Assembly: GCA_023426265.1 (NCBI GenBank)
Contig: JAFABA010000038.1
Span: forward strand, 1 to 17,426
DNA: 17,426 nt
From: Bacillota bacterium
GTDB lineage: Bacteria > Bacillota > Clostridia > Christensenellales > CAG-138
Reading direction: 5' to 3'
Position 1 is the first letter of the stretch; each line of letters begins with the position of its first letter. Position numbers and translations under genes: made by a program. This document shows positions 6,487-14,315 of this stretch, piece after piece. Below the pieces are notes generated by a model, which made no database searches, was not told the DNA's origin, and saw only the letters and a list, made by a program, of their open reading frames with translations.

Positions 6487-7527
6487 TTATTCAGATTTCA
6501 CATGGCTCCATGCGTCGTTGTAGACCTTGATGAACTCGCCGAGATCCCGGAACACCTCGCAGCGGTCCAGCACAGCCTGTGGGGGATTGTAGGTTTCATC
6601 GGACGTCCAGTCCTCGGAAAGCAACGCGACCGCGGCCTTGTTGGGGCTGGAGTAACCGATGTACTCGGTGTTCTTTTTCGCCACTTCGGCGTCGCACAGG
6701 AAGTTGATGAACTTTTCGGCCTCTTCCGGGTGCTGCGACGTCTTGGGGATGATGATGTTGTCAAACCACAAATTGCTGCCTTCCTGCGGCACGGCATACG
6801 CAAGGTCTGGATTTTCGCCGATGCAGTAAACGGCGTCCCCGGAATACACCACGGCAAGCGCCGCGGAGCCGTTGATCATGTTTTCCTTGATAGGATCGTC
6901 GAGGTATGCCTTGACAAGCGGCTTCTGCGCGACAAGCGCATCCCGCGCGGCAATGATATCCGCCTCGTTCCGGGTATTAACGGAATAACCCAGCATTTTG
7001 AGCGTGACGCCGATGCTGTCCCTAAGGCTGTCGTACATCAGAATCTGGCCCGCGTACTGCTCATCCCAAAGCGCCTGCCAGCTGGTGACGGGTTCCGTTA
7101 CCATTGTGGTGTTGTAGAGAATGCCCACGGTACCCCACATATACGGGACGGAATACCTATTGCCGGGGTCAAAATCCAGGTTTAAAAAACGCCCGTCGAT
7201 GTTCTTGATGTTGGGAATGTTTTCCTTATTGATCTCATGCAGCATACCCTGCGCGATCATTTTTTCGATGGTATAGTCCGACGGGAAGCAGACGTCGAAG
7301 ATCGAATCCGGTGCGGAAAGCTTGACCAGCATCTCCTCGTTGCTCGCCGCCGTCAGGTAATTCACCTTGATGCCCGGATTCTCCTCCTCAAACTGGGCGA
7401 TGACGGTATCGTCGATATAATCGCCCCAGTTGAGCACGTTGAGGGTCACTTCCCCCGTCTTGCTCCCGCAGCCCGCAACTGCGCCAATGAGCAGGACCAG
7501 CGCCAGGACAACTGCAATCTTTTTCAT
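6487..7527 (-). CDS. potD: Spermidine/putrescine ABC transporter, substrate-binding lipoprotein
   Basis: A 346-residue extracellular binding protein that delivers polyamine to PotABC. The lipobox VAGC places the lipidated cysteine at residue 20. Positions that bind polyamine in E. coli PotD are recognisable: W34 and Y37 (LNWGDYI), S83 and Y85 (PSDY), and W254-F-D256 (LWFDNIIIPK). Acidic residues stand in MYDSLRD (about 165-170). Whether it prefers spermidine or putrescine cannot be told. The start ATG at 7527 has GGAGG 8 bases before it. Unlike the tightly overlapping potA-potB-potC, potD follows potC after about 200 bases filled with five hairpins. This could uncouple its expression from the membrane parts. 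A terminator follows the gene. Confidence 0.95.
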   Translation of the reverse strand: MKKIAVVLALVLLIGAVAGCGSKTGEVTLNVLNWGDYIDDTVIAQFEEENPGIKVNYLTAASNEEMLVKLSAPDSIFDVCFPSDYTIEKMIAQGMLHEINKENIPNIKNIDGRFLNLDFDPGNRYSVPYMWGTVGILYNTTMVTEPVTSWQALWDEQYAGQILMYDSLRDSIGVTLKMLGYSVNTRNEADIIAARDALVAQKPLVKAYLDDPIKENMINGSAALAVVYSGDAVYCIGENPDLAYAVPQEGSNLWFDNIIIPKTSQHPEEAEKFINFLCDAEVAKKNTEYIGYSSPNKAAVALLSEDWTSDETYNPPQAVLDRCEVFRDLGEFIKVYNDAWSHVKSE

Positions 7528-7565
7528 CTCTTTTCCTCCGTCTATATAAATTTAGAGTTCTTCTC

Positions 7566-7653
7566 TTCAGGGGCTTCGCCCCTGAAACCCCACCCAAGGG
7601 ATTCACCCTTGGGAATCCCTTTCTCTGAAATGCCTTAGAATAAGCATTTCAGA
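7566..7653 (-). repeat. Hairpin array in the potC-potD gap (three hairpins beside repeat A)
   Basis: There are three perfect stems. TTCAGGGGC/GCCCCTGAA has loop TTC (7566-7586). CCCAAGGG/CCCTTGGG has loop ATTCA (7593-7613). TCTGAAATGC/GCATTTCAGA has a 10-base loop (7624-7653). With the two hairpins of repeat A (7661-7710) they form five consecutive hairpins in the operon transcript, with no T tract after any of them on the minus strand. They therefore look like RNA-processing or stability structures, or repeats, rather than terminators. Confidence 0.65.
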
Positions 7654-7656
7654 ATT

Positions 7657-7710
7657 GGGTGCTTAGGGTCGTTACGACCCTAAGCAGAGGCTTGGAGGCA
7701 GAGCCTCCAA
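7657..7710 (-). repeat. Hairpin repeat A, copy 2
   Basis: On the minus strand: TTGGAGGC/GCCTCCAA with loop TCT, a short spacer, then GCTTAGGGTCG/CGACCCTAAGC with loop TAA, then ACCC. It has the same order, loops and core AGGGTCGTAA as copy 1 at 602-652. Stem differences are compensated on the other arm. Confidence 0.7.
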
Positions 7711-7723
7711 ATAAATCACATTT

Positions 7724-8542
7724 TCACACGCTCTTGCTTGCGACCTTTTTGCTCTGCGCAGCCGCCTCGCGCTCCTCACGGATGGATTTCAGGTTCACGA
7801 TCAGCAGCAGCGTTACCACCGCGATAAACATCAGCGTACTTAGCGCGTTGATCTTGGGATTGATGCCCTTGCGCGCGATGGAATAGATGTAGATGGAAAG
7901 ATTCTGCACGCCCTGCGTGGAGAAGTAGGACACCACAAAATCATCGAGGGAAAGCGTGAACGCGAGGATAAAGCCGGAAACAACTCCCGGCATGATATCC
8001 GGCAATATCACCTTCCACAGCGCCTCAAACGGCGTACATCCCAGGTCCAGCGCGGCCTCATACAGATGGTTGGAGCTTTGCTTGAGCTTGGGCATGACGG
8101 AAAATATCACATACGGAATATTGAACGTGATATGCGCGACAAGCAGGCGCAGGTAGCTGTCCTTCAAGTTCATGAACGCGAACAGCATCATCAGCGATAT
8201 GCCCGTGACAAGGTCGGGGTTGACGACCGGAAGCTGGCTGATGTTTTCTACCGCCACCCTGGGCGCCTTTTTCATGGAATGGATGCCGATGGCGGCGAAC
8301 GTGCCGATGGCGGTCGCAACGAACGCGGAAATGATCGCGACCGTCAGCGTGACCGTGAGCGCCTCCATGACCATGGAATCTTGGAAGAGCGCCTCGTACC
8401 AGCGGAAAGAAAATGCCGTCCAGTGGCCCATCGTCTTGCTTTCGTTGAACGAATAGACGATGAGCACCGCAATGGGGGCGTAGAGGAACAGAAGCATCAG
8501 CCCGAGGTAGGTGCCCTTGAAAAACGTACGCAGCTTTTTCAC
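7724..8542 (-). CDS. potC: Spermidine/putrescine ABC transporter, permease PotC
   Basis: A 272-residue inner-membrane permease with about six hydrophobic segments. The EAA loop that contacts the ATPase is at about 162-185 (YEAALDLGCTPFEALWKVIL, then P). An open frame continues upstream, but the family start is the GTG at 8542. It overlaps the potB stop TGA (GTGA) and follows AGGAAGGGGG at about 9 bases. It pairs with PotB to form the translocation channel. The C-terminal tail is basic and cytoplasmic. Confidence 0.93.
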   Translation of the reverse strand: MKKLRTFFKGTYLGLMLLFLYAPIAVLIVYSFNESKTMGHWTAFSFRWYEALFQDSMVMEALTVTLTVAIISAFVATAIGTFAAIGIHSMKKAPRVAVENISQLPVVNPDLVTGISLMMLFAFMNLKDSYLRLLVAHITFNIPYVIFSVMPKLKQSSNHLYEAALDLGCTPFEALWKVILPDIMPGVVSGFILAFTLSLDDFVVSYFSTQGVQNLSIYIYSIARKGINPKINALSTLMFIAVVTLLLIVNLKSIREEREAAAQSKKVASKSV

Positions 8543-9353
8543 CAGAGCATACCCCCTTCCTGCCCGGCGGCGCCTTCCGCCCGGCGCATGATGGCCATGC
8601 TGATCAGCACGAGTATCAGCAGTATAAACGAAAGCGCGGAGCCGGAGCCCCAATCCTGCATCAGCAGGAACTGGTTTTCAATGAGATCGCCGTACATCAT
8701 GAATTTGCCGCCGCCCAACAGGCGGGAGATGGCGAACGTGGTGATGGACGGGATGAACACCATGGTAATGCCCGAAACCACGCCGGGCATGGAAAGCGGC
8801 AGCACCACCTTGAAAAACGTCTGGATGCCGTTCGCGCCAAGGTCGCTTGCTGCCTCAATATGCGAGCGGTCCATTTTGGTGAGCACCGTATGGATGGGCA
8901 GCACCATGAACGGCAGGAAATTGTACACCATGCCGAGCATCACCGCGCCCTCGGTATATAAAAACTCATGCTGCGGCAGCCCCAGCGCCACAAGCACGCT
9001 GTTGATGATACCGCCGGAATTTAACAGCACCTGCCACGCGTATGTGCGCAGCAAAAAGTTCATCCACATGGGCACGACGAACAGCACGGAAAATATCGTG
9101 GCCGTGCTCTTTTTCATGCGGGAAAGGAAGTAGGCGATGGGGTAGCCCAATAGCAGGCACATCGCCGTCGCCCTGAGCGCCATCCAGACGGAACGCAGAA
9201 GCACCTCCATGTACAGCGGATCGGCAGCGCCAGCCAAATTTGCAAGCGTGAAGCCGCCGTCCGTTGTGAAGGCGTAATAGACAATGAGCAGCATGGGGGC
9301 GAATATGAATATCGCCATCCATACCACGTAGGGGTAGGCGAATACGGTGCGCT

Positions 9354-9357
<4 letters not shown>
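8539..9357 (-). CDS. potB: Spermidine/putrescine ABC transporter, permease PotB
   Basis: A 272-residue permease with six hydrophobic segments, the first at about 10-30. The EAA loop is at about 168-191 (EAASDLGANGIQTFFKVVLP). Its ATG overlaps the potA stop (ATGA), so the two are translationally coupled, and its own stop overlaps the potC start. Length and motif positions match the family. Confidence 0.94.
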
Positions 9358-10406
<1,049 letters not shown>

Positions 10407-10457
10407 CGGGGTTTCCTCCATGCTTTAGAAGAGGTACGTTTCTTTTCTTTCCACGAA

Positions 10458-10528
10458 AGATCGGTCGTTCAGCCCGCAGGCTGAACATCAATCCTTGATG
10501 GATCCCCGAATGTATCATTCGGGGGCAA
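10458..10528 (+). repeat. Hairpin repeat B, copy 2
   Basis: It has GATCGG, hairpin GTTCAGCC/GGCTGAAC (loop CGCA), ATCAA-TCC-TTGAT, then CCGAATG-TAT-CATTCGG. Around it stand imperfect inverted arms: GTTTCTTTTCTTTC to the left, and GAAACAAAAGAAAG to the right (12 of 14 pair). It lies inside the pot locus between the regulator and potA, where it might lower read-through. See copy 1 at 721-790. Confidence 0.7.
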
Positions 10529-10574
10529 GAAACAAAAGAAAGCGGATTTATATAGGCAAGCTTACTTTTGTAGC

Positions 10575-11114
10575 CTAGAAGGTAGGAGGCGTAGAGATCC
10601 AGAGAACGTGCGCCTCTTTCTTGCCGTTGTTTTCGATGTAATGCACGCTCTGGGGCCGAAAATAGAAACTGTCGTTCTTTTTCAACCGGTACTTCTTTTC
10701 TCCCAGGTACAGCGTGACCGCTCCCTGCAGGATATGGCCGAACTCCTCCCCTTCATGCGGGTCGTGTACAAAGCTTTTTCCGCCAGGGGCAAGGGCGACG
10801 AGTATGGGCTCCAGCGCATTCTTCTGCGCGTTTGTAACGAGCCAGCTCACGGAGCTTAAATTCTCCGCGTCCTCCTTCACAAACACGTCCGCGGCGGTGT
10901 ACACCACCTTTTCGGGCGGGGTTTCCTGAAAGAATGTCCCGATATCGCTGCCCAACGCCTCTAAGATATCCATCAGCGTGGCGATGGAGGGGGAGGTCAG
11001 ATCGCGCTCAAGCTGGGAAATAAACCCCTTGCTTAGCTCCGTACGGGCCGCCAGCTCTTCCTGCGTGAGCCCTAAGCGCAACCGCATGCGCTTGATCTTT
11101 TCGCCAATCTGCAT
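10575..11114 (-). CDS. XRE-cupin transcriptional regulator, likely controls pot operon
   Basis: A 179-residue regulator of the PuuR-like type. The helix-turn-helix of the XRE (Cro/C1) family is at about 4-58 (LTQEELAARTELSKGFISQL). A cupin sensor domain is at about 104-174 with HEGEEFGHILQG (120-131) and H158 as possible metal or ligand positions. Proteins of this form commonly sit at the head of potABCD loci in Firmicutes, and this one lies upstream of potA in the same direction. Polyamine-responsive control is therefore inferred from context. Start: ATG with GGAGG 6 bases before. Its promoter and a perfect inverted repeat overlapping the transcript start are at 11210-11269, suggesting autoregulation. 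Confidence 0.9.
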   Translation of the reverse strand: MQIGEKIKRMRLRLGLTQEELAARTELSKGFISQLERDLTSPSIATLMDILEALGSDIGTFFQETPPEKVVYTAADVFVKEDAENLSSVSWLVTNAQKNALEPILVALAPGGKSFVHDPHEGEEFGHILQGAVTLYLGEKKYRLKKNDSFYFRPQSVHYIENNGKKEAHVLWISTPPTF

Positions 11115-11209
11115 GGCCGCCTCCTTCGTTTTTGCCCCGTACGCCGTATATATGGCGCAAATTCCCTAAAAGCCCCGCCGCTGCGTCGTTCACACAAACG
11201 CTAAACTCG

Positions 11210-11230
11210 TTGTTTACTGTTTCTAAACAA
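11210..11230. promoter_or_regulatory. Candidate operator (perfect inverted repeat)
   Basis: TTGTTTA (11210-11216) and TAAACAA (11224-11230) are separated by 7 bases. It covers roughly +4 to +24 of the transcript predicted from the promoter at 11241-11269, a typical position for an autorepressor site. Confidence 0.5.
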
Positions 11231-11240
11231 AACCTTATTT

Positions 11241-11269
11241 ATTGAAACATAAAAATATGCGTTTGTCAA
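11241..11269 (-). promoter_or_regulatory. Promoter of the regulator/pot locus
   Basis: On the minus strand there is a perfect TTGACA (11269-11264), a 17-base spacer and TTCAAT (11246-11241; 4 of 6 matches). The long leader of about 120 bases contains the candidate operator. Confidence 0.6.
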
Positions 11270-11478
11270 CGACGGTTTTCGATTGCCCGCCGTAAAAATT
11301 CCATGGCAGAGCGCGGCGATTTAAGTCCTTTTTTGTACGGAGAGCAAGATGTATGTAAAATTCGCCTCAAATTTCAGACGCAGTTTCATTAAACCGGAGG
11401 TTTAGCGTCAGAAAACAAAAGGTGCGCGATTCGGTATGTCTTTTTTATCTAGTTTTTAAGCGGCCCCATGCATTTTTA
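11270..11478. other. Gap between the pot and hydro-lyase promoters
   Basis: No gene is called. It contains an imperfect nested hairpin at 11372-11414 (TTTCAGACGC with GCGTCAGAAA outside, TAAACC-GGA-GGTTTA inside). An 18-codon frame lies at 11349-11405 with GGAGAG in front; the hairpin overlaps this frame. Function unknown. Confidence 0.4.
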
Positions 11479-11487
11479 TGCTATACT
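11479..11487 (+). promoter_or_regulatory. Extended -10 promoter of the hydro-lyase operon
   Basis: TG-C-TATACT, about 30 bases before the start codon. No clear -35 is seen, as is usual for extended -10 promoters. Confidence 0.6.
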
Positions 11488-11516
11488 ATTTCCATAAGGA
11501 CTGTGGAGGGACATGT

Positions 11517-12350
11517 ATGCGTATCATACGGGCGGAGGCAGTGGAGGCCGCGGTGGCGGGCCTGTGCGTGGATGCGGTGTGCCGCTTGCCGGAGGACGTG
11601 CTGGCTGCCCTCAACGCGGCATATGAAACAGAAGAAGGCGCAGCCCGCGAGACACTGCGCCAGATATTAGAGAATGAGAAAATGGCCCGCGCGGCCCGCC
11701 GCCCCTGCTGCCAGGATACGGGGCTTGCCGTGGTATTTTTAGATGTCGGGCAGGAGGTCTTTATAGAAGGCGACGCCAACTTCGCCGTCAACGCGGGGGT
11801 ACGGCGCGCCTATACCGAGGCGTATTTGCGGAAATCCTCCCTGACGGCGCTTGCAAGAAAAAATACGGGCGACAATACGCCCGCAATTCTGCATATCCGC
11901 TTTGTGCCGGGGGACCGCGTTACGATCACCGTCGCGCCCAAGGGCTTTGGCAGTGAGAACATGAGCAGGCTATTTATGCTCACCCCGAGCAAAGGGGTGG
12001 AAGGGGTCGTGGACGCCATTGTAGAGACCGCGCGCCTGGGCGCCGCAAACGCGTGCCCGCCGGTGATACTCGGCGTGGGCGTAGGCGGCACCATGGAAGC
12101 CTCGGCGCTGCTTGCAAAACGGCAGCTGTTGCGGGAAATCGGCTCCGCTGCCGAAACGCCGGAACTGGCCGCTTTGGAACAGAAAACGCTAACGCGCATC
12201 AACGCGCTCGGCATCGGCCCCATGGGGCTGGGTGGCAAGACGACGGCGCTAGCCGTACACATCGGCGAACTGCCCACCCATCTCGCGGGCCTGCCCGTGG
12301 CCGTAAACGTACAGTGCCACTGCGCCCGCCACGCAAGCGCCGTGCTGTAA
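11517..12350 (+). CDS. Fe-S hydro-lyase (fumarase/tartrate dehydratase type), alpha subunit
   Basis: A 277-residue catalytic subunit of a class I, [4Fe-4S] hydratase, likely interconverting fumarate and malate; tartrate dehydratase (TtdA) is the alternative. Cluster cysteines are probably C65 (PCCQDTG), C180 (NACPPVILGVG) and C267 (VQCHCARH). Other family blocks are GFGSENMS (143-150), GVGVGGTMEASALLAKR and GIGPMGLGGKTTA. I use the ATG at 11517 because GGAGGG stands 6 bases before it; an in-frame ATG 39 bases upstream lies within the promoter. The beta subunit gene follows after 12 bases. The enzyme would be oxygen-sensitive, fitting an anaerobe. Substrate cannot be settled from sequence alone. 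Confidence 0.92.
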   Translation: MRIIRAEAVEAAVAGLCVDAVCRLPEDVLAALNAAYETEEGAARETLRQILENEKMARAARRPCCQDTGLAVVFLDVGQEVFIEGDANFAVNAGVRRAYTEAYLRKSSLTALARKNTGDNTPAILHIRFVPGDRVTITVAPKGFGSENMSRLFMLTPSKGVEGVVDAIVETARLGAANACPPVILGVGVGGTMEASALLAKRQLLREIGSAAETPELAALEQKTLTRINALGIGPMGLGGKTTALAVHIGELPTHLAGLPVAVNVQCHCARHASAVL

Positions 12351-12362
12351 AGGAGGAATACA

Positions 12363-12890
12363 ATGGAAGCAAAACGCGTTGACCTCCCGCTTTCCAAAGA
12401 CGCCATTTCCACCCTGCGCGCGGGCGACATCGTCGCCCTCTATGGCACGGCCTATACTGCGCGGGACGCCGCACATAAGCGGCTATACGCCATGATCGAA
12501 GCCGGGGAAAGCCTGCCCATCCCGCTACAAGGCGCATGCATCTATTACGCCGGGCCCTGCCCCGCGGCCCCCGGCGAGGTGATTGGTCCTTGCGGGCCCA
12601 CCACCAGCGGGCGCGTGGACGCGTATACCCCCGCCCTCATTGAACGCGGCATGAACGCCATGATTGGGAAAGGGAAGCGCTGCGCAGAAGTGAAGCAGGC
12701 CATGCTTGGCCGCGCCGTGTATTTCGCCGCCACCGGCGGCGCGGGCATGCTGATCGCCCGGCATATCGCACAGGCGGAAACCATCGCTTTTCCGGAGCTT
12801 GGCGCGGAGGCGATTAGAAAGCTTATGTTTGACGGCGTTCCCGCAATCGTGGCGATCGACGCGCTGGGGAATGATTTGTTCGAAAGATAA
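12363..12890 (+). CDS. Fe-S hydro-lyase (fumarase/tartrate dehydratase type), beta subunit
   Basis: A 175-residue swivelling-domain partner of the preceding alpha subunit. It matches the FumA C-terminal/TtdB family: GPTTSGR (78-84, substrate binding), GKG (102-104), the TGGAGML loop (124-130), and a D-A-L-G end. AAAGGAGG lies 6 bases before the ATG, giving strong initiation. Together with the alpha gene it forms a two-gene operon ended by a terminator 6 bases after the stop. Confidence 0.92.
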   Translation: MEAKRVDLPLSKDAISTLRAGDIVALYGTAYTARDAAHKRLYAMIEAGESLPIPLQGACIYYAGPCPAAPGEVIGPCGPTTSGRVDAYTPALIERGMNAMIGKGKRCAEVKQAMLGRAVYFAATGGAGMLIARHIAQAETIAFPELGAEAIRKLMFDGVPAIVAIDALGNDLFER

Positions 12891-12895
12891 GAAAT

Positions 12896-12917
12896 GCGGA
12901 GGCAAAGCCTCCGCTTT
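12896..12917 (+). terminator. Terminator of the hydro-lyase operon
   Basis: GCGGAGGC-AAA-GCCTCCGC is followed by TTTAAATCT, right after the stop codon. The T tract is short, so termination may be partial. The stem also resembles the hairpin repeats elsewhere in the window. Confidence 0.6.
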
Positions 12918-12954
12918 AAATCTATATCTGATTTTATCGTTTACAAAACGGGTT

Positions 12955-13094
12955 CTTAGGGGCTTTCCGAAGGAAAGCGGGTCCGTTGCCTTAGGCAAAA
13001 ACCGATCCAGTGAATCGGTTTTAGAACTCCGGGTACCGCTTTTACGACCCTAAGCGAGGTTTGGGGGGACGTAGCCAAACGCCGCCTGTGGCGG
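12955..13094. repeat. Hairpin cluster in convergent gap before deoC
   Basis: Several stems stand in series. They are GCTTTCC-GAA-GGAAAGC (12962-12978), TTGCC-TTA-GGCAA (12986-12998) and AAAACCGAT/ATCGGTTTT (12998-13022). GTTTGG/CCAAAC (13059-13080) and CCGCC-TGT-GGCGG (13082-13094) follow. CTTAGGG (12955-12961) can pair with CCCTAAG (13048-13054), closing the first three hairpins into one branched structure. No gene lies in this stretch. Confidence 0.55.
13031..13080 (-). repeat. Hairpin repeat A, copy 3 (decayed)
   Basis: The minus strand carries a 25-base block that matches copy 1 except for three C-to-T changes: it begins CCCCAAACC and ends AGGGTCGTAA. A GGTACCC tail follows. The right arm of its second hairpin is lost; its left arm can instead pair with 12955-12961. 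Confidence 0.6.
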
Positions 13095-13180
13095 AAAAAG
13101 TGCGGCGTAGTCCTAGTGAGCAAGGGAGCATAAATATGCGACCATTGCGAACTGTGGAGCCAGAGCCCTTCAATACCAAT

Positions 13181-13840
13181 TTACTTCTTTTCCCCGCAAA
13201 GGGCGGCGACGGAAGCCGCGCCCGCGCCGATGCGCGCCGCGCCCATTTCGATAAACTTTTCCACCACGGCCCGCTCGCGGATGCCGCCGGAGGGCTTGAC
13301 CTTGATGCGTCCCTTCGCGGCCTCGATCATAGTACCTACCGAGGTCATGGTGGCGCCTTCGCCATAGAAGCCGGTGGAGGTTTTTACAAAATCCGCGCCC
13401 GCGGCGATGCAGACTTCCACACCCTTTTTGATCTGCTCCACGGTGAGTTGGCTGGTTTCGAATATCACCTTTACGATGACGTTGCGGGCATGCGCCTGAC
13501 GGACAACGCGGCGGACCTCGTCTTCCACCTTATCCCACAAACCGGAGCGCGCATAGCCGTAATTCATGACCATATCGATCTCTGTCACGCCCTGATCGGC
13601 GTAAATGCCTGCAAGCGCCTCCTTGGCGGCGGCGGTGGCGCAGCCATGCGGAAAATCCAGCACGCAGATCACTTCCGTATTGGTTCCCTTGCACATCTCT
13701 TTGGCAAGCTCAATATCGCGGGGATGGACGCATATGGTCGCAACATCATATTCCAGGCCAAGCAATATAGCCTCGCGCGTTTCCTGTTCGGTCATTTCGG
13801 GTTTCAATATGGCGTAGTCAAGGTACCGGTTAATTTCCAT
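13181..13840 (-). CDS. deoC: Deoxyribose-phosphate aldolase
   Basis: A 219-residue class I aldolase that splits 2-deoxyribose 5-phosphate into glyceraldehyde 3-phosphate and acetaldehyde in deoxynucleoside breakdown. The TIM-barrel markers are all present: EIDMVMNYG (D89), the Schiff-base lysine K153 in FVKTSTGF, and the second catalytic lysine K182 in KVKPSGGIR. An in-frame codon lies further upstream, but the ATG at 13840 follows GAGGAGG by 9 bases and matches the family N terminus (MEINRYLDYAILKP). It is a single gene here, not next to deoD/pdp genes. A TATAAT box lies at 13886-13891. Confidence 0.95.
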   Translation of the reverse strand: MEINRYLDYAILKPEMTEQETREAILLGLEYDVATICVHPRDIELAKEMCKGTNTEVICVLDFPHGCATAAAKEALAGIYADQGVTEIDMVMNYGYARSGLWDKVEDEVRRVVRQAHARNVIVKVIFETSQLTVEQIKKGVEVCIAAGADFVKTSTGFYGEGATMTSVGTMIEAAKGRIKVKPSGGIRERAVVEKFIEMGAARIGAGAASVAALCGEKK

Positions 13841-13885
13841 AGTGAAATGCCTCCTCGCATCAAATACATAATTTGCTCTATGGGC

Positions 13886-13891
13886 ATTATA
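13886..13891 (-). promoter_or_regulatory. -10 box of deoC
   Basis: TATAAT on the minus strand, about 46 bases before the deoC ATG. The -35 region is AT-rich without a clear TTGACA. Confidence 0.5.
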
Positions 13892-13947
13892 TAACAAATC
13901 TTTTTTAAAATACAGCCCGTGGCTATGCAGGCTCTATGTTTCCCGTT

Positions 13948-13953
13948 TATACT
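13948..13953 (+). promoter_or_regulatory. -10 box of Smr gene
   Basis: TATACT, 29 bases before the ATG at 13982 and divergent from the deoC promoter. No convincing -35 is seen. Confidence 0.4.
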
Positions 13954-13981
13954 TAGAGGAACGACATCGGGCGGAGGATTT

Positions 13982-14227
13982 ATGCAAGCGGGAATCGCGG
14001 AACTCGACATCCACGGCATGACGACGGTGCAGGCAAAGGCCTGCATCGACAGCGCGCTTAAAAAAGCCTCGAACGCAACCTACCGCATCCGCGTGATCCA
14101 CGGCTACCAGCGCGGCACGGCTCTAAAAGAGTTTGTTCGCAAGACCTACCGCAGCCATCCCAAGGTAATCCGGCTTGAAATCGGCCTCAACCAGGGGCAG
14201 ACAGAGCTTGTGCTAAGGGAACTGTAA
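13982..14227 (+). CDS. Stand-alone Smr-domain protein
   Basis: An 81-residue protein that consists of just one Smr domain, the small MutS-related fold found at the end of MutS2 and in free-standing putative nucleases. The markers are LDIHG (8-12), HGYQRGTAL (40-48; the glycine-rich loop normally HGxGxG) and a final N-x-G-x-T segment. The usual second and third glycines of the loop are partly replaced here, so nuclease activity is uncertain. The ATG at 13982 follows GCGGAGGA at 4-5 bases; a longer in-frame start at 13919 would run through the promoter. It is monocistronic. Confidence 0.87.
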   Translation: MQAGIAELDIHGMTTVQAKACIDSALKKASNATYRIRVIHGYQRGTALKEFVRKTYRSHPKVIRLEIGLNQGQTELVLREL

Positions 14228-14315
14228 TTTCATTTCTGTTGTTTTTGGAAATTTATGCAACAATTCCATATCCTTCTTCGTCTTGCTTTGATAAGAACAG
14301 AATAGGAGCTTTGCT

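Noticed and set aside
6502..7185. 227-codon open frame on the plus strand
   Set aside because: Antisense to potD; no domain recognisable.
7566..7710. CRISPR-like array
   Set aside because: The units are different palindromes, not identical repeats with unique spacers, and no cas genes are nearby.
8066..9133. 355-codon open frame on the plus strand
   Set aside because: Lies antisense across potC and potB, with charged low-complexity composition and no ribosome binding site.
13061..13894. 277-codon open frame on the plus strand
   Set aside because: Antisense to deoC, whose catalytic lysines and start are clear; the apparent RBS near 13127 probably belongs to a repeat.
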